Below are positions 1 to 8,524 of a DNA stretch of 64,000 nucleotides, one piece after another. The stretch comes from Sphingopyxis sp. H115 (GTDB lineage Bacteria > Pseudomonadota > Alphaproteobacteria > Sphingomonadales > Sphingomonadaceae). Every line of letters begins with the position of its first letter. Position 1 is the first letter of the stretch. Position numbers and translations under genes: made by a program. Below the pieces are notes generated by a model, which was not told the origin of the DNA, did not search any database, and saw only the letters and a program-made list of their open reading frames with translations. The stretch is taken from positions 1-64,000 of the forward strand of contig NZ_LNSA01000010.1 in NCBI RefSeq assembly GCF_001468465.1. The letters run 5' to 3'.

Positions 1-98
1 GCATCACCGAAGGCGCCGAGGAAATCCAAATGCGAAAAGTCGCAGCTTTCCTCTTCGGTTATCTGGGGCCAAGGAAAAATACGCCGGGGATGATGTGA
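1..98 (+). CDS. Acyl-CoA dehydrogenase, C-terminal end (partial)
   Basis: The frame starting at base 3 is open from the window edge and ends at a TGA at 96-98, giving about 31 residues. It begins ITEGAEEIQMRKVAAFLFGY, which matches the closing helix of acyl-CoA dehydrogenases (consensus around T-E-G-T-x-E-I-Q). These are FAD enzymes that oxidise acyl-CoA to enoyl-CoA. The next genes are an acyl-CoA synthetase and a crotonase, which fits a beta-oxidation type group. Only the tail is visible, so substrate class and start cannot be judged. Confidence 0.65.
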   Translation, partial: ITEGAEEIQMRKVAAFLFGYLGPRKNTPGMM

Positions 99-291
99 AG
101 GAAATGACGAAGTAGGATAAGGGGCGACGGACGCCTCCGGCCGATGCCGGTTATCCCTCCGATCTTGCTACACCGATCCCGTGCGCATTTTTGCGCATGA
201 TGTCGTGCACTGCAGCTTGCTTGACCAAAAGTTTCAGGTTGCTACTCATCTTCGGCATAAAGAAAGCAACGATTCCCGGAGATGATGCCCG

Positions 292-1824
292 ATGCACCCC
301 TCAGTCCACGCCCGCGCCAATCCCGACAAAGCCGCGATCATCGTCGCCGAGACGGGCGAAGAAATCAGCTATGGCGAACTCGACGCCGCGTCGAACCGCG
401 CCGCGCAGCTCTTCCGCGCGTACGGTCTGGGGCATGAGGATGTCGTCGCCTTCATGCTCGACAACACGCCGCATTATTACGGCCTTACCTGGGGTGCGCA
501 GCGGGCAGGGCTGCGTTATGTCTGTATTTCGTCGCGGCTGACGCAGGACGAGACCGACTATATCCTCGAAAATTCGGGCGCGCAGATTCTGGTCGTTTCG
601 GCCAGTCTCGCGAGCGCGGCGCAGCAGCTTCAAACGGGGATCAAGCGTTTCGCAACGGGCGGCGCTATCGCGGGCCATGAAAGCTGGGAGGATGCGGTCG
701 CCGCGATGCCCGCGACGCCCGTCGCCGACGAGCGCGCCGGGGTCGATATGCTCTATTCGTCGGGGACGACGGGGCGGCCCAAAGGGGTGCGCGTGCCGCT
801 GCCCGAGGATCCGGCAATCGACGCAATGAACAGCCTTGTCATGCTCGCGTCCGCGGTGTTCCAGATCAATTCTGACAGCATTTACCTGTCGCCTGCGCCG
901 CTCTATCACGCTGCGCCGTTGCGCTGGTCGATGACGATCCACCGGCTTGGCGGCACCGTCGTCCTGATGAAGAAATTTGATGCCGAAGCGGCGCTGGCGC
1001 ATATCGAAAAATATCGCGTGAACTCGAGCCAGTGGGTGCCGACGCATTTTGTGCGGATGCTGAAATTGCCCGACGATGTGCGGACCCGCTACGACACTTC
1101 GTCATTGAAGGTTGCGATCCACGCCGCGGCGCCGTGCCCGGTGCCGGTCAAGCAGGCGATGATCGACTGGTGGGGGCCGGTATTGTTCGAATATTATGCC
1201 GGGTCCGAGGGCAATGGCATGACCTTCATCTCCAGCGCCGACTGGCTGACCCACCGGGGCAGCGTCGGGCGCCCGATCCTGGGCACCGTGCATATCATGG
1301 GCGAGGACAATGAGACCGAGCTTGGGCCGAACGAAGAAGGCACGGTCTTCTTCGAAAGCGAAAATGTCTTCGAATATCATGGCGACGACGAAAAGACCGC
1401 GTCGAGCCGCAATTCGAAGGGCTGGTCGACGCTGGGTGATGTCGGCAAGCTCGACGAGGAGGGCTTCCTCTACCTCACCGACCGCAAGAGCTTCATGATC
1501 ATTTCGGGCGGGGTGAACATCTATCCGCAGGAAATCGAGAACCATCTCGTCACGCATCCCAAGGTCGCCGATGTCGCGGTCGTCGGCGGACCGCATGACG
1601 AGATGGGCGAGGAGGTCATCGCGGTGGTCCAGCCCGCCGACATGGCCGATGCGGACGACGCGCTGCGTGACGAACTGATCGCCTATGCGCGCGAGAAATT
1701 GTCGGGGGTGAAGATCCCGCGCCGCATCGATTTCCTCGAAGCCTTGCCGCGCCACGACACGGGCAAGCTCTACAAGCGCCTGCTCCGCGACCAATATTGG
1801 GAAAAGGCAAAGGCGGAGGCCTGA
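292..1824 (+). CDS. Acyl-CoA synthetase (AMP-dependent, ANL superfamily)
   Basis: 510 aa, normal length for a fatty-acyl or aryl-acid CoA ligase. The P-loop YSSGTTGRPKGV lies near residue 155, EYYAGSEGNG (A5-type) near 300, the hinge region LTDRKSFMIISGGVNIYP near 400 and the catalytic lysine region DTGKLYKR near 495. It adenylates a carboxylic acid and transfers the acyl group to CoA in the cytoplasm. The ATG start places the N-terminus (HPSVHARANPDKAAI) as usual for the family. An isomerase follows 2 bases after the stop and a crotonase after that, so the acid activated here is probably degraded by the same operon. The exact substrate cannot be told from sequence. Confidence 0.9.
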   Translation: MHPSVHARANPDKAAIIVAETGEEISYGELDAASNRAAQLFRAYGLGHEDVVAFMLDNTPHYYGLTWGAQRAGLRYVCISSRLTQDETDYILENSGAQILVVSASLASAAQQLQTGIKRFATGGAIAGHESWEDAVAAMPATPVADERAGVDMLYSSGTTGRPKGVRVPLPEDPAIDAMNSLVMLASAVFQINSDSIYLSPAPLYHAAPLRWSMTIHRLGGTVVLMKKFDAEAALAHIEKYRVNSSQWVPTHFVRMLKLPDDVRTRYDTSSLKVAIHAAAPCPVPVKQAMIDWWGPVLFEYYAGSEGNGMTFISSADWLTHRGSVGRPILGTVHIMGEDNETELGPNEEGTVFFESENVFEYHGDDEKTASSRNSKGWSTLGDVGKLDEEGFLYLTDRKSFMIISGGVNIYPQEIENHLVTHPKVADVAVVGGPHDEMGEEVIAVVQPADMADADDALRDELIAYAREKLSGVKIPRRIDFLEALPRHDTGKLYKRLLRDQYWEKAKAEA

Positions 1825-1826
1825 CC

Positions 1827-2435
1827 ATGACCGCGCGCGTCGAATTCTTCTTCGATCTTTCCTCACCTTGGACCTGCCTCGCCTTCCATAACCTGCCGGG
1901 CGTTCTCGAACGCACCGGCGCGACCGCCGTGTACCGGCCGATCCTCGTCGGCGGGGTGTTCAACGCGGTGAACCCCGCCGTCTATGCAGCACGCGAGCAG
2001 GCCGACAACCGGCGGCTTCAGCATAGCTGGAAGATACTGAAGGACTGGGCGCGGCTCGCGAATGTGCCAATGAATTTCCCGTCGCAATGGCATCCCGCGA
2101 AAAGCATCGCCGCGATGCGCTTCTGCTGCGCGCTCGAGGAGGATCAGGCGGCGCTCGTCCGCTTTGCGCGCGGCGCCTTCGCAAGCTATTTCGACCGGCA
2201 GGAAAATCTCGACGACCCCGCGGTACTCGCGGCGATCGCCGATGCCGAGGGACTCGATGGCGCCGCGCTTGCAGCGGCGGCGGGCAGCGATCCGGTCAAG
2301 GCGCGGCTGCGCGCCAACACCGACGAACTCATCGCGCGCGGCGGCTATGGTTCGCCGACGATCTTCGTCGATCGCGAAGACATGTATTTCGGCAACGACC
2401 AGCTTCCGCTCGTCGAAGCCGCGTTGAAACGCTGA
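1827..2435 (+). CDS. 2-hydroxychromene-2-carboxylate isomerase family protein (DsbA-fold, kappa-GST like)
   Basis: 202 aa, starting at the ATG two bases after the acyl-CoA synthetase stop. The N-terminus reads VEFFFDLSSPWTCLAFHNLP, the thioredoxin-fold start of HCCA isomerases, with the active-site serine in the DLSSPW motif. The C-terminus has the matching GSPTIFVDREDMYFGNDQL segment. HCCA isomerases act with glutathione in naphthalene and other aromatic degradation, but many paralogues are of unknown substrate. Its place between a CoA ligase and a crotonase suggests a role in breakdown of an aromatic or odd acid (inference). An FrnE-like DsbA oxidoreductase is less likely because no CxxC is present. 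Confidence 0.8.
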   Translation: MTARVEFFFDLSSPWTCLAFHNLPGVLERTGATAVYRPILVGGVFNAVNPAVYAAREQADNRRLQHSWKILKDWARLANVPMNFPSQWHPAKSIAAMRFCCALEEDQAALVRFARGAFASYFDRQENLDDPAVLAAIADAEGLDGAALAAAAGSDPVKARLRANTDELIARGGYGSPTIFVDREDMYFGNDQLPLVEAALKR

Positions 2436-2449
2436 ACAAGGACTCTCCC

Positions 2450-3253
2450 ATGAAGGACCGTATTTCGATCACCATGCTGGAGGGCGGGATCGCCGACGTC
2501 CGGCTGATCCGCGCCGACAAGATGAATGCACTCGACACCGCAATGTGGGAGGCGCTGGCGCAAGCGATCGATCAATTGAAGGCCACCGCGGGCCTGCGCG
2601 TCGTCGTGCTGTCGGGGGAAGGACGTGCCTTCTGCGCGGGGCTCGATCTTTCCAGCCTCAGCAATGATCGCGATCCGGGGGCGAGCAGCGCGGGCGGGAC
2701 GCTCGCCGACCGCACGCGCGGCATCGCCAACAACGCCCAATATGCCGCGTGGGGCTGGCGCGAACTGCGGGTGCCGGTGATCGCGGCGGTGCACGGCGTC
2801 GCCTTTGGAGCAGGTAGCCAGATCATGGCCGCCGCCGACATCCGCATCGTCCACCCCGACACGCGCATCGCGATCATGGAAATGCGCTGGGGCCTCGTCC
2901 CCGATGTCGCGGGCATGGCGCTGTGGCGCACGCAGGTCGCCGACGATGTGCTGCGCGAGCTGATCTATACCAACCGCGAGTTTACTGGGTCCGAAGCCAA
3001 GCTGCTCGGCTTTGCGACGCATGTGTCGGACGATCCGCTGGCCAAGGCGATGGCGCTCGCGGAGGTGATCGCCGACAAGAATCCGCACGCGATCCGCGGC
3101 GCCAAGCGGCTGTGCAACATGCTCGGCCATGCGAGCGACGCCGAAATCTTGCAGGCCGAAAGCGACGAGCAGGTCAAGGTGATCCGCACGCCTAACCAGA
3201 TGGAGGCGGTGATGGCGGGGATGCAGAAGCGCAAACCCAATTTCGTCGATTAG
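2450..3253 (+). CDS. Enoyl-CoA hydratase/isomerase (crotonase) family protein
   Basis: 267 aa from the ATG at 2450, 14 bases after the isomerase stop. Crotonase fold markers are RADKMNALDTAMW near residue 20, the oxyanion-hole segment GEGRAFCAGLDL near 60, and HGVAFGAGSQIMAAADIRI near 110. The second catalytic acid region EMRWGLVPDVAG is present. It hydrates or isomerises an enoyl-CoA and probably acts on the product of the neighbouring ligase and dehydrogenase. The stop overlaps the stop of the convergent ATP12 gene by 4 bases. The start chosen avoids a long spurious upstream extension through the isomerase gene. Confidence 0.88.
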   Translation: MKDRISITMLEGGIADVRLIRADKMNALDTAMWEALAQAIDQLKATAGLRVVVLSGEGRAFCAGLDLSSLSNDRDPGASSAGGTLADRTRGIANNAQYAAWGWRELRVPVIAAVHGVAFGAGSQIMAAADIRIVHPDTRIAIMEMRWGLVPDVAGMALWRTQVADDVLRELIYTNREFTGSEAKLLGFATHVSDDPLAKAMALAEVIADKNPHAIRGAKRLCNMLGHASDAEILQAESDEQVKVIRTPNQMEAVMAGMQKRKPNFVD

Positions 3254-3939
3254 AGCAGCCCCAAAAAACGCACCGCATTGTCCCAATCGCGCTTGTTCGC
3301 CGCGCGTGCTTTCTGCGCTTCGCTGTCGGCGCCCCAGCGGCGTTCCTGATAGAGTTCGTCGAGGCTGACCGCTTCCCACAGCATCCCGGCATCGAAGGCC
3401 GCCTCGACGAGCGCGAGGCCCGCGACGAGCGATCCGCCGATCGTCACCACCGGCGTCAGCGCGGTGATTTGCCAAGCGTCCAGCGCCCGCACCGCGTCGT
3501 GCAGCGCGGCGACCGTTGCCTCGGGCTGGTCGACCGGCAGCACCCCCTGCGCCAGCGCGAATTCGATCCTATAGCGTTCCTCGGCCCAGGCGAGGAGCGG
3601 ATTCCACGCCGCCGCCTGCTCCGCCTGTAACGCAGCGTCGCGCGCGTCGCGGTAACAAAGAAGGTCGCTCGCCGCATAGGCCGCGACCGGCGCTGCAAAG
3701 GCCGACACGTCGGGCGCGGCAAGGTCGATCGCGGCGTTGGCGAGCCCGGTCATCGGCATCGCCGCGGGATCGATCGTCTCGCCGACCTCGCGCCATTCGG
3801 CCGCGATCGCTTCCGCAAGCGCGATGCTCGCCGCCGCCAGCGGCGCGCGCTGCGGCGTGCGCATCGGCCGCGCGTCGAGCGCGATGCCCCAACCGTTGCC
3901 CTCCGGGACAACGGCAACCTCTTTCCAGAAGCGTTTCAC
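3250..3939 (-). CDS. ATP12 family chaperone (F1-ATPase assembly)
   Basis: 229 aa from a GTG at 3939 that overlaps the upstream stop as GTGA, so translation is probably coupled. It opens VKRFWKEVAVVPEGNGWGIA, the standard start of ATP12 family proteins, followed by LDARPMRTPQRAPL and ending in a KRDWDNAVRFLGLL tail. In mitochondria ATP12 binds the F1 alpha subunit before hexamer assembly, and alphaproteobacteria carry the homologue. The upstream open frame reaches 4194, but that part overlaps another gene and has no family character. It is the last gene of the crcB-led run and converges on the crotonase gene. Confidence 0.88.
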   Translation of the reverse strand: MKRFWKEVAVVPEGNGWGIALDARPMRTPQRAPLAAASIALAEAIAAEWREVGETIDPAAMPMTGLANAAIDLAAPDVSAFAAPVAAYAASDLLCYRDARDAALQAEQAAAWNPLLAWAEERYRIEFALAQGVLPVDQPEATVAALHDAVRALDAWQITALTPVVTIGGSLVAGLALVEAAFDAGMLWEAVSLDELYQERRWGADSEAQKARAANKRDWDNAVRFLGLL

Positions 3940-4172
3940 GAGCTTTTGGGCGAGCGCCAGCGGCGCGCGAGCAGCAGCGGCATCACCGCGAAATCGAACG
4001 CCCCGATCAGCACGATCGCCACCCCGATCCAGCGGTCGGTCGGCTGGCCCGCGAGCGCAAAGCCGCCGCCGATCAGAATGAAACCGATCATCACAAAAAC
4101 CGCGCCCATCAGCCGCATCGCCGTGATGGCGAAAAAGCGTTTCTTGGCGAGCGCGTCGTCGGCGGGTGTCAT
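3936..4172 (-). CDS. Small inner-membrane protein, unknown function
   Basis: 78 aa with two hydrophobic helices, around residues 18-40 (MRLMGAVFVMIGFILIGGGF) and 48-68. Its ATG overlaps the stop of the PaiB-like gene (ATGA) and its TGA overlaps the GTG of ATP12 (GTGA), so it is embedded in a coupled operon. No family is recognised. The location next to ATP12 is suggestive only; nothing in the protein itself ties it to ATP synthase. Confidence 0.75.
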   Translation of the reverse strand: MTPADDALAKKRFFAITAMRLMGAVFVMIGFILIGGGFALAGQPTDRWIGVAIVLIGAFDFAVMPLLLARRWRSPKSS

Positions 4173-4789
4173 GAACCCTCCCTATCGCCGCCAAGGTGGC
4201 GCATCAACTGCGCGAGCGCGCCATGGCCGGTCGCCTCCATGCCCGCAATCACCCGCTCGCGCTCGTCGGCGGACTTGTTCTGCGACAGCTTGATCGTCGG
4301 GCGCCACGCGCTGATCCGCATTTCGAAACCAATAATCGCGCCGGTCATCTTTCCGAACAGCGCCGGATTCATCTTGTCGCGTGTCCAGGGCGGGTTGGCG
4401 CCGACGCGCGCCTCGTGGTTGGCCGACAGGGTATCAAGCTGCGCGACCAGCGCGGCATCGTCCAGCCGATGCGCGACGCCTTCCATCTCGATCGCGACAT
4501 AATTCCATGTCGGAACCTGATCGGTGTCGGCATACCAGCTCGCGCTGACATAGGCGTCGGGGCCCTGCACGACGGCGAGCGCGGTCGTACCGTCGAGGTG
4601 CCGCGTCAGCGCATTGCCGCGCGCGACGTGGAACTGCAGCGTCGTGCCGTCTCCGCTCAACACCACCGGGGCGTGCGCAACGCGCGGTCCGTCGGGGGTG
4701 CCCGCAAAGATCGCGGCAAAGCCGATCTCGCGCACCAGCAGTTCGGCGAGGCCGTCCTCTTTGGGGCGAAAGGCGCTGTTTGGATGCAT
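4169..4789 (-). CDS. FMN-binding negative transcriptional regulator (PaiB-like)
   Basis: 206 aa. The start MHPNSAFRP and the segments LVREIGFAAIF, RGNALTRHLDG and VPTWNYVAIEMEG follow the PaiB family, a split-barrel flavin-binding fold. The tail KLSQNKSADERERVIAGME is the typical C-terminal motif. PaiB was described in Bacillus as a repressor of sporulation and degradative enzyme genes. In most bacteria the role is unproven, and a flavin reductase or oxidase function is possible. The ATG shares one base with the stop of the pseudouridine synthase gene. Confidence 0.85.
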   Translation of the reverse strand: MHPNSAFRPKEDGLAELLVREIGFAAIFAGTPDGPRVAHAPVVLSGDGTTLQFHVARGNALTRHLDGTTALAVVQGPDAYVSASWYADTDQVPTWNYVAIEMEGVAHRLDDAALVAQLDTLSANHEARVGANPPWTRDKMNPALFGKMTGAIIGFEMRISAWRPTIKLSQNKSADERERVIAGMEATGHGALAQLMRHLGGDREGS

Positions 4790-6015
4790 CAGCCCGCCTT
4801 GGGTGGGCGCGCCGAATGCTTCTTCGCGCTTGGCCTTTTGCCCGCGGGTTTCCCCGTCGCCGGCTTGCCGGGTTTGCCCGGTTTCGCTTTCGCCTTGGGC
4901 TTCGGCTTGCCGACGAAATCGGTCGGCTTGCTGTCGGCGGTGCGTCCGCGCCTTTCGCCGCGCCGTGCCTTGCGGATCTGCTTGCTGTGCGCTTTTGCTT
5001 GCGCCTTCAGCGCCGCTTTGGGCGGCGGGCCTTTTTCGGCCGGGTCGATCCCGACCTCGCCGAGCAACAGGTCGAAGCCGAGCGCGTCGAGGCTCGCGGC
5101 GAAATGTTCGGGCACTTCGGCTTGCACGTCGATCGCGCCGCCGTCGGGATGGTCGATCCGCAGGCGCCGGCTGTGCAGGTGCATCTTGCGGCTGATCGTT
5201 CCGGTCAGGAACGCGCCCTTGCCGCCATATTTGCCGTCGCCGACGATCGGATGGCCGATCGCCGCCATATGAACGCGCAGCTGGTGCGTGCGCCCGGTCA
5301 GCGGCTGGAGCTCGACCCACGCCGCACTGTTGCCCGCGCGCTCGATCACGCGATAGCGCGTCTTCGAGGCAAGGCCGCTGTCGTGGACGTGCATCTTTTC
5401 GCCGCCCGACCCCGGCTGCTTGGCGAGCGGAAGGTCGATCTCGCCTTGCGCGATGTCGGGCACGCCGACGACGATCGCCCAATAGGTCTTTTTTGCGCTG
5501 CGGTTCGAAAAGCTCTTGGCGAAATAGGCCGCGGCGCGCGGCGTGCGTGCCACCAGCAGCGCGCCCGACGTATCCTTGTCGAGCCGGTGGACCAGCTTGG
5601 GCCGCACCGGCGCGTCAAATTTCAGCGCATCGAGCAACCCGTCGACATGATGCTCGGTCTTGGTCCCGCCCTGCGTCGCCAGGCCGGGCAGCTTGTTGAG
5701 CACGATCGCGCTGGCATCACGGTGGATCAGCATCGATTCGGCGAGTTCGACGTCGGCGTCGGTCAGCGGGCGGCCCTTGCGCGCTGGGCGCGCCTCGGCC
5801 TCCACCGGTGGCACCGGCATCACGAGCCTTTGCCCCGCCGCGATCCGGTCCGACACATCGGCCTTCTTGCCGTCGAGCGTCAGCTGCCCCGAGCGCGCCC
5901 AGCGTGCGAGCAGCGCGTGCGGCGTGCCCGGCCGATGGCGCTTGAACCAGCGGTCGAGGCGGATGCCGTCGTCTTCCTCGGCGATGGTCGCGCCGTCGAG
6001 CTTGGGCTCGCTCAT
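4789..6015 (-). CDS. Ribosomal large subunit pseudouridine synthase, RluC/RluD type
   Basis: 408 aa from the ATG at 6015, which overlaps the crcB stop (ATGA). An S4 RNA-binding domain occupies roughly residues 10-75 (DGIRLDRWFKRHRP). The catalytic domain follows, with KLVHRLDKDTSGALLVA holding the catalytic aspartate near residue 145 and the GRTHQLRVHMAAIGHPIVGD motif near 240. The enzyme isomerises uridines in 23S rRNA. The last 60 or so residues are an extra Lys/Ala/Pro-rich tail (KPKPKAKAKPGKPGKPATGK) that probably adds nonspecific RNA affinity. Which uridines it modifies cannot be assigned from sequence. Confidence 0.88.
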   Translation of the reverse strand: MSEPKLDGATIAEEDDGIRLDRWFKRHRPGTPHALLARWARSGQLTLDGKKADVSDRIAAGQRLVMPVPPVEAEARPARKGRPLTDADVELAESMLIHRDASAIVLNKLPGLATQGGTKTEHHVDGLLDALKFDAPVRPKLVHRLDKDTSGALLVARTPRAAAYFAKSFSNRSAKKTYWAIVVGVPDIAQGEIDLPLAKQPGSGGEKMHVHDSGLASKTRYRVIERAGNSAAWVELQPLTGRTHQLRVHMAAIGHPIVGDGKYGGKGAFLTGTISRKMHLHSRRLRIDHPDGGAIDVQAEVPEHFAASLDALGFDLLLGEVGIDPAEKGPPPKAALKAQAKAHSKQIRKARRGERRGRTADSKPTDFVGKPKPKAKAKPGKPGKPATGKPAGKRPSAKKHSARPPKAG

Positions 6016-6392
6016 CCTGGCACCTGGCGCATGATGAACAGGCCGAGCCCGCAGGCAGCGATCGCGCCGATCACCGAGGCGAGGACATAGGCGGCCGCCT
6101 GAGCGTTTTGACCGCGTTCGAAAAGCATCCAGAATTCCATGCTGAAAGAGGAAAAGGTGGTGAAGCCGCCGAGGATCCCGACGCCGATAAAAAGGCGCGC
6201 GGTTTCGCCGCCATCGCTGCTCCGCGCGAGTGCGCCGATCAGCAGCCCCATCAAGAGACCGCCAGCAATGTTGATCGATAGCGTCCACCACGGGAAGCCG
6301 GGGCCGAGCCGCGCAAGCATCGCCTGCCCGACCAAGTGGCGAGCGCCGGCGCCGATCGCGCCGCCGATCATGACGGGAAACAGGCTGTTCAT
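6012..6392 (-). CDS. crcB: Fluoride efflux channel CrcB/Fluc
   Basis: 126 aa, the normal size for a dual-topology Fluc subunit. Four hydrophobic helices are visible. The start MIGGAIGAGARHLVGQ matches the family GGxxGAxxRY motif, and the pore segment GILGGFTTFSSFSMEFWML carries the conserved GGxTTFSTF signature with phenylalanines. The C-terminal helix has the G-L-G-L-F repeat. It exports fluoride across the inner membrane as a dimer. It heads a coupled operon with the pseudouridine synthase. No fluoride riboswitch was recognised in the 65 bases upstream. Confidence 0.9.
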   Translation of the reverse strand: MNSLFPVMIGGAIGAGARHLVGQAMLARLGPGFPWWTLSINIAGGLLMGLLIGALARSSDGGETARLFIGVGILGGFTTFSSFSMEFWMLFERGQNAQAAAYVLASVIGAIAACGLGLFIMRQVPG

Positions 6393-6457
6393 ATGGTTCG
6401 CCCTAGCCGGAAACTGCGACGAGGCATAGCGGGTGCGTCGCGGCGGGCGGCCTGACG

Positions 6458-7039
6458 CTAAGCGTCGGGTCGGGCCAGCGCGGTGGACGGCCGTTGATGC
6501 GCCGCGCGCCAGTCGGCAGGCCGCACGAATTCGCCTTGCCATATCCCGCGCCGCTTCGCCTGCGCCTGGGACTCTTCGACCATATAGGCGTCATCGGTCG
6601 CGATCGCGCCGCCGAGCCGCACCATCTCGGCGCCGAGGTCGACGCCGTCGGGGAAGGGGCGGGACCGGCAGGCGGCGAGCGTCCGGCCGTAGCGATCTTT
6701 CGCTGCGACTTCGCAATGGAGTGGGCCGCCGCCTGCGAGCTTTTCCAGCATAGCGCGCGCTTCGCGCCCGCATGGCCAGCGGCTCGCGTCGGCGCGCCTG
6801 CAATCCTGCCGATATTCGGCAGCGTCGATATTCGTCAGCCGGATGGTCAGCAGGGCCCCCTCGTGCCGCACGGTCAGGCTGTCACCATCGATGACGTGGA
6901 CGAGCGGGACGGTCGCAGCGGGCGCCGGGAACCACGCCCACGCGGCCAGCGCGAAAGCCGCGAGCAGCAACAAAGCGGCGAGCGATCGCAAGCGCCGTCG
7001 CCAGCGCAGGCGAGTGAGGTAAGACCGACCGCGGATCAT
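6458..7039 (-). CDS. Thermonuclease-family (SNase-like) protein, secreted or membrane-anchored
   Basis: 193 aa from the ATG at 7039. An Arg-rich start precedes a hydrophobic stretch at about residues 20-40 (LAALLLLAAFALAAWAWF), which acts as a signal anchor or signal peptide. The SNase (OB-fold) domain follows with VHVIDGDSLTVRHEGALLTI, then IRLTNIDAAEYRQDC and AKDRYGRTLAACR. These carry the equivalents of the catalytic Arg, Glu and Arg of staphylococcal nuclease, with IDAAE in place of the usual IDAPE. A role in extracytoplasmic nucleic-acid cleavage is inferred. The gene is divergent from the winged-helix regulator at 7273. Confidence 0.8.
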   Translation of the reverse strand: MIRGRSYLTRLRWRRRLRSLAALLLLAAFALAAWAWFPAPAATVPLVHVIDGDSLTVRHEGALLTIRLTNIDAAEYRQDCRRADASRWPCGREARAMLEKLAGGGPLHCEVAAKDRYGRTLAACRSRPFPDGVDLGAEMVRLGGAIATDDAYMVEESQAQAKRRGIWQGEFVRPADWRAAHQRPSTALARPDA

Positions 7040-7272
7040 GGTGACCGAGTGCGCCCGGGTCGAGCGGATTGGCAAGTCCGAATAAAATGTTGACGACGAG
7101 AACAAACCATGTCCAAAATGGACTATATCGTTCCGGCCGGCATGCTGCCGACCCAAGCAGGTCACGCACTTGGGTCCGGATTGGCGGCAAACAGGAACGA
7201 ACAAAAGGTGAATAGGGCCGGAATGACGACATAGTTACGCCAAGGTGGAGCGATGGGAACGGGGGACGCAGC

Positions 7273-8319
7273 ATGATGGACCAGCGGACGCAAATCGACT
7301 TTGATATGGTAGCGCAGCTCGAAGGCGGCTTTTACCCGGGCGAGGTCTGGGTAGGTCCCCGAGGCGCCGATGTGGCCCGAGGCGGCGTTGCATCGCCGCT
7401 GCTGTTCGTCGGCATCCGGCCGGACTTGCCGGATATGACCCTCCTCCCCGACATACGCGTTGCAGCGACGCTCGCGGCGCCGGACGCGGCGAATCATATC
7501 CGACAGTCCGATACGCTCGATATCATATGGCTGGCGGCGGCGGACGCGATCGAGGGCGACATGCTGGCCGATATCTGCGCCGCGGCGGACGAACGGGAAT
7601 GCAATCTGGTTTGCGAAACCTCGCTTTCGGGTCTCGATCGGGTCGTCGCGGCGATACCTGCATCCTGTGCGACCCAATTGCTGGTTGATGCTGACCCGGC
7701 GGACAAGCTCGTCGCGCTCGCGGCGGCGCGGCGGAACCGGCATGCAGTGCTCCACGATATCGCGCGTGACGACGCGATGGAACGGATCGACCGGCTGCAA
7801 GAGGAAGTCTCGCGCATCTCACGCCTGCTCGGCGATCTCGCGGGGCAGCGGGGCGGGCTTCCCGGGGGCCCCACCGATTATGCGTCACGCGACGACGATT
7901 CGGCCGGTCACGCGGGACAGGTCCGTGCCCCGGCGCGCGATTTCACGGCGATGCCACGCAGCTTCTTTCCCGAAGAGCGTGCGCTTGACCGGCAGCGGGC
8001 CAAGGCGGTGCGCCGGATGCTGCGCCAGCGCCGGATGCGCGAGCAATATTTCCCGGCCGATCTGTTTGCCGACCCGGCATGGGATATGTTGCTCGACCTT
8101 TATGCGGCGCGACTCGAGCGCCAGCCGGTGTCGGTATCGAGCCTGTGCATCGCGGCAGCGGTGCCGGCAACGACGGCGTTGCGCTGGATCAAGACGATGA
8201 CCGACGCCGGCTTGTTCATGCGCGAAGCCGACCCGCACGACGGACGGCGTATTTTCATCGCCCTCGCCGAGGGCGCATATGATGCGCTGGCCCGCTATTT
8301 CGAAGCGCTCGAAGAATAG
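7273..8319 (+). CDS. Winged-helix (MarR-like) transcriptional regulator with long N-terminal domain
   Basis: 348 aa, over twice a normal MarR. The C-terminal part, from about residue 250, reads as a winged helix: DPAWDMLLDLYAARLERQP, then SSLCIAAAVPATTALRWI as the recognition region and DGRRIFIALAEGAYDAL as the wing and last helix. Residues 170-190 (DAMERIDRLQEEVSRISRLL) form a short coiled coil. The first 160 residues alternate hydrophobic strands and helices (SPLLFVGIRP, DTLDIIWLAAAD, ATQLLVDADP), like a receiver-type Rossmann fold that lacks a clear phosphorylation site. Target genes are unknown. Confidence 0.75.
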   Translation: MMDQRTQIDFDMVAQLEGGFYPGEVWVGPRGADVARGGVASPLLFVGIRPDLPDMTLLPDIRVAATLAAPDAANHIRQSDTLDIIWLAAADAIEGDMLADICAAADERECNLVCETSLSGLDRVVAAIPASCATQLLVDADPADKLVALAAARRNRHAVLHDIARDDAMERIDRLQEEVSRISRLLGDLAGQRGGLPGGPTDYASRDDDSAGHAGQVRAPARDFTAMPRSFFPEERALDRQRAKAVRRMLRQRRMREQYFPADLFADPAWDMLLDLYAARLERQPVSVSSLCIAAAVPATTALRWIKTMTDAGLFMREADPHDGRRIFIALAEGAYDALARYFEALEE

Positions 8320-8370
8320 CGTTGCGCTTGCCAGCAACGCTGGCTTGTGGCAGGGCGCTCCTCCCTTCGG

Positions 8371-8446
8371 GGGCGCTTAGCTCAGTTGGTAGAGCATCTC
8401 GTTTACACCGAGAGGGTCGGCGGTTCGAGCCCGTCAGCGCCCACCA
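8371..8446 (+). tRNA. tRNA-Val (anticodon TAC)
   Basis: A 76-base cloverleaf. The acceptor arm GGGCGCT pairs with AGCGCCC, with discriminator A and an encoded CCA at 8444-8446. The D-arm is GCTC/GAGC, the anticodon stem TCTCG/CGAGA with loop TTTACAC (anticodon TAC at 8404-8406), and the T-arm has TTCGAGC. It reads GUA and other GUN valine codons. It stands alone between the regulator gene and a convergent small membrane protein gene. Confidence 0.97.
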
Positions 8447-8524
8447 CGCACCTTCCTTTCGATCGCGCATGTTAGCAAACATCTGCTCATGGCGCTGCCC
8501 TGCCGCGCCAGCCAGGGCGGCGCG

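Noticed and set aside
2087..2449. N-terminal extension of the crotonase through the isomerase gene
   Set aside because: The extension is Arg-rich shadow sequence; the ATG at 2450 gives the normal crotonase start.
6393..6457. Fluoride riboswitch upstream of crcB
   Set aside because: Only 65 bases are available and the conserved fluoride aptamer pattern is not recognisable.
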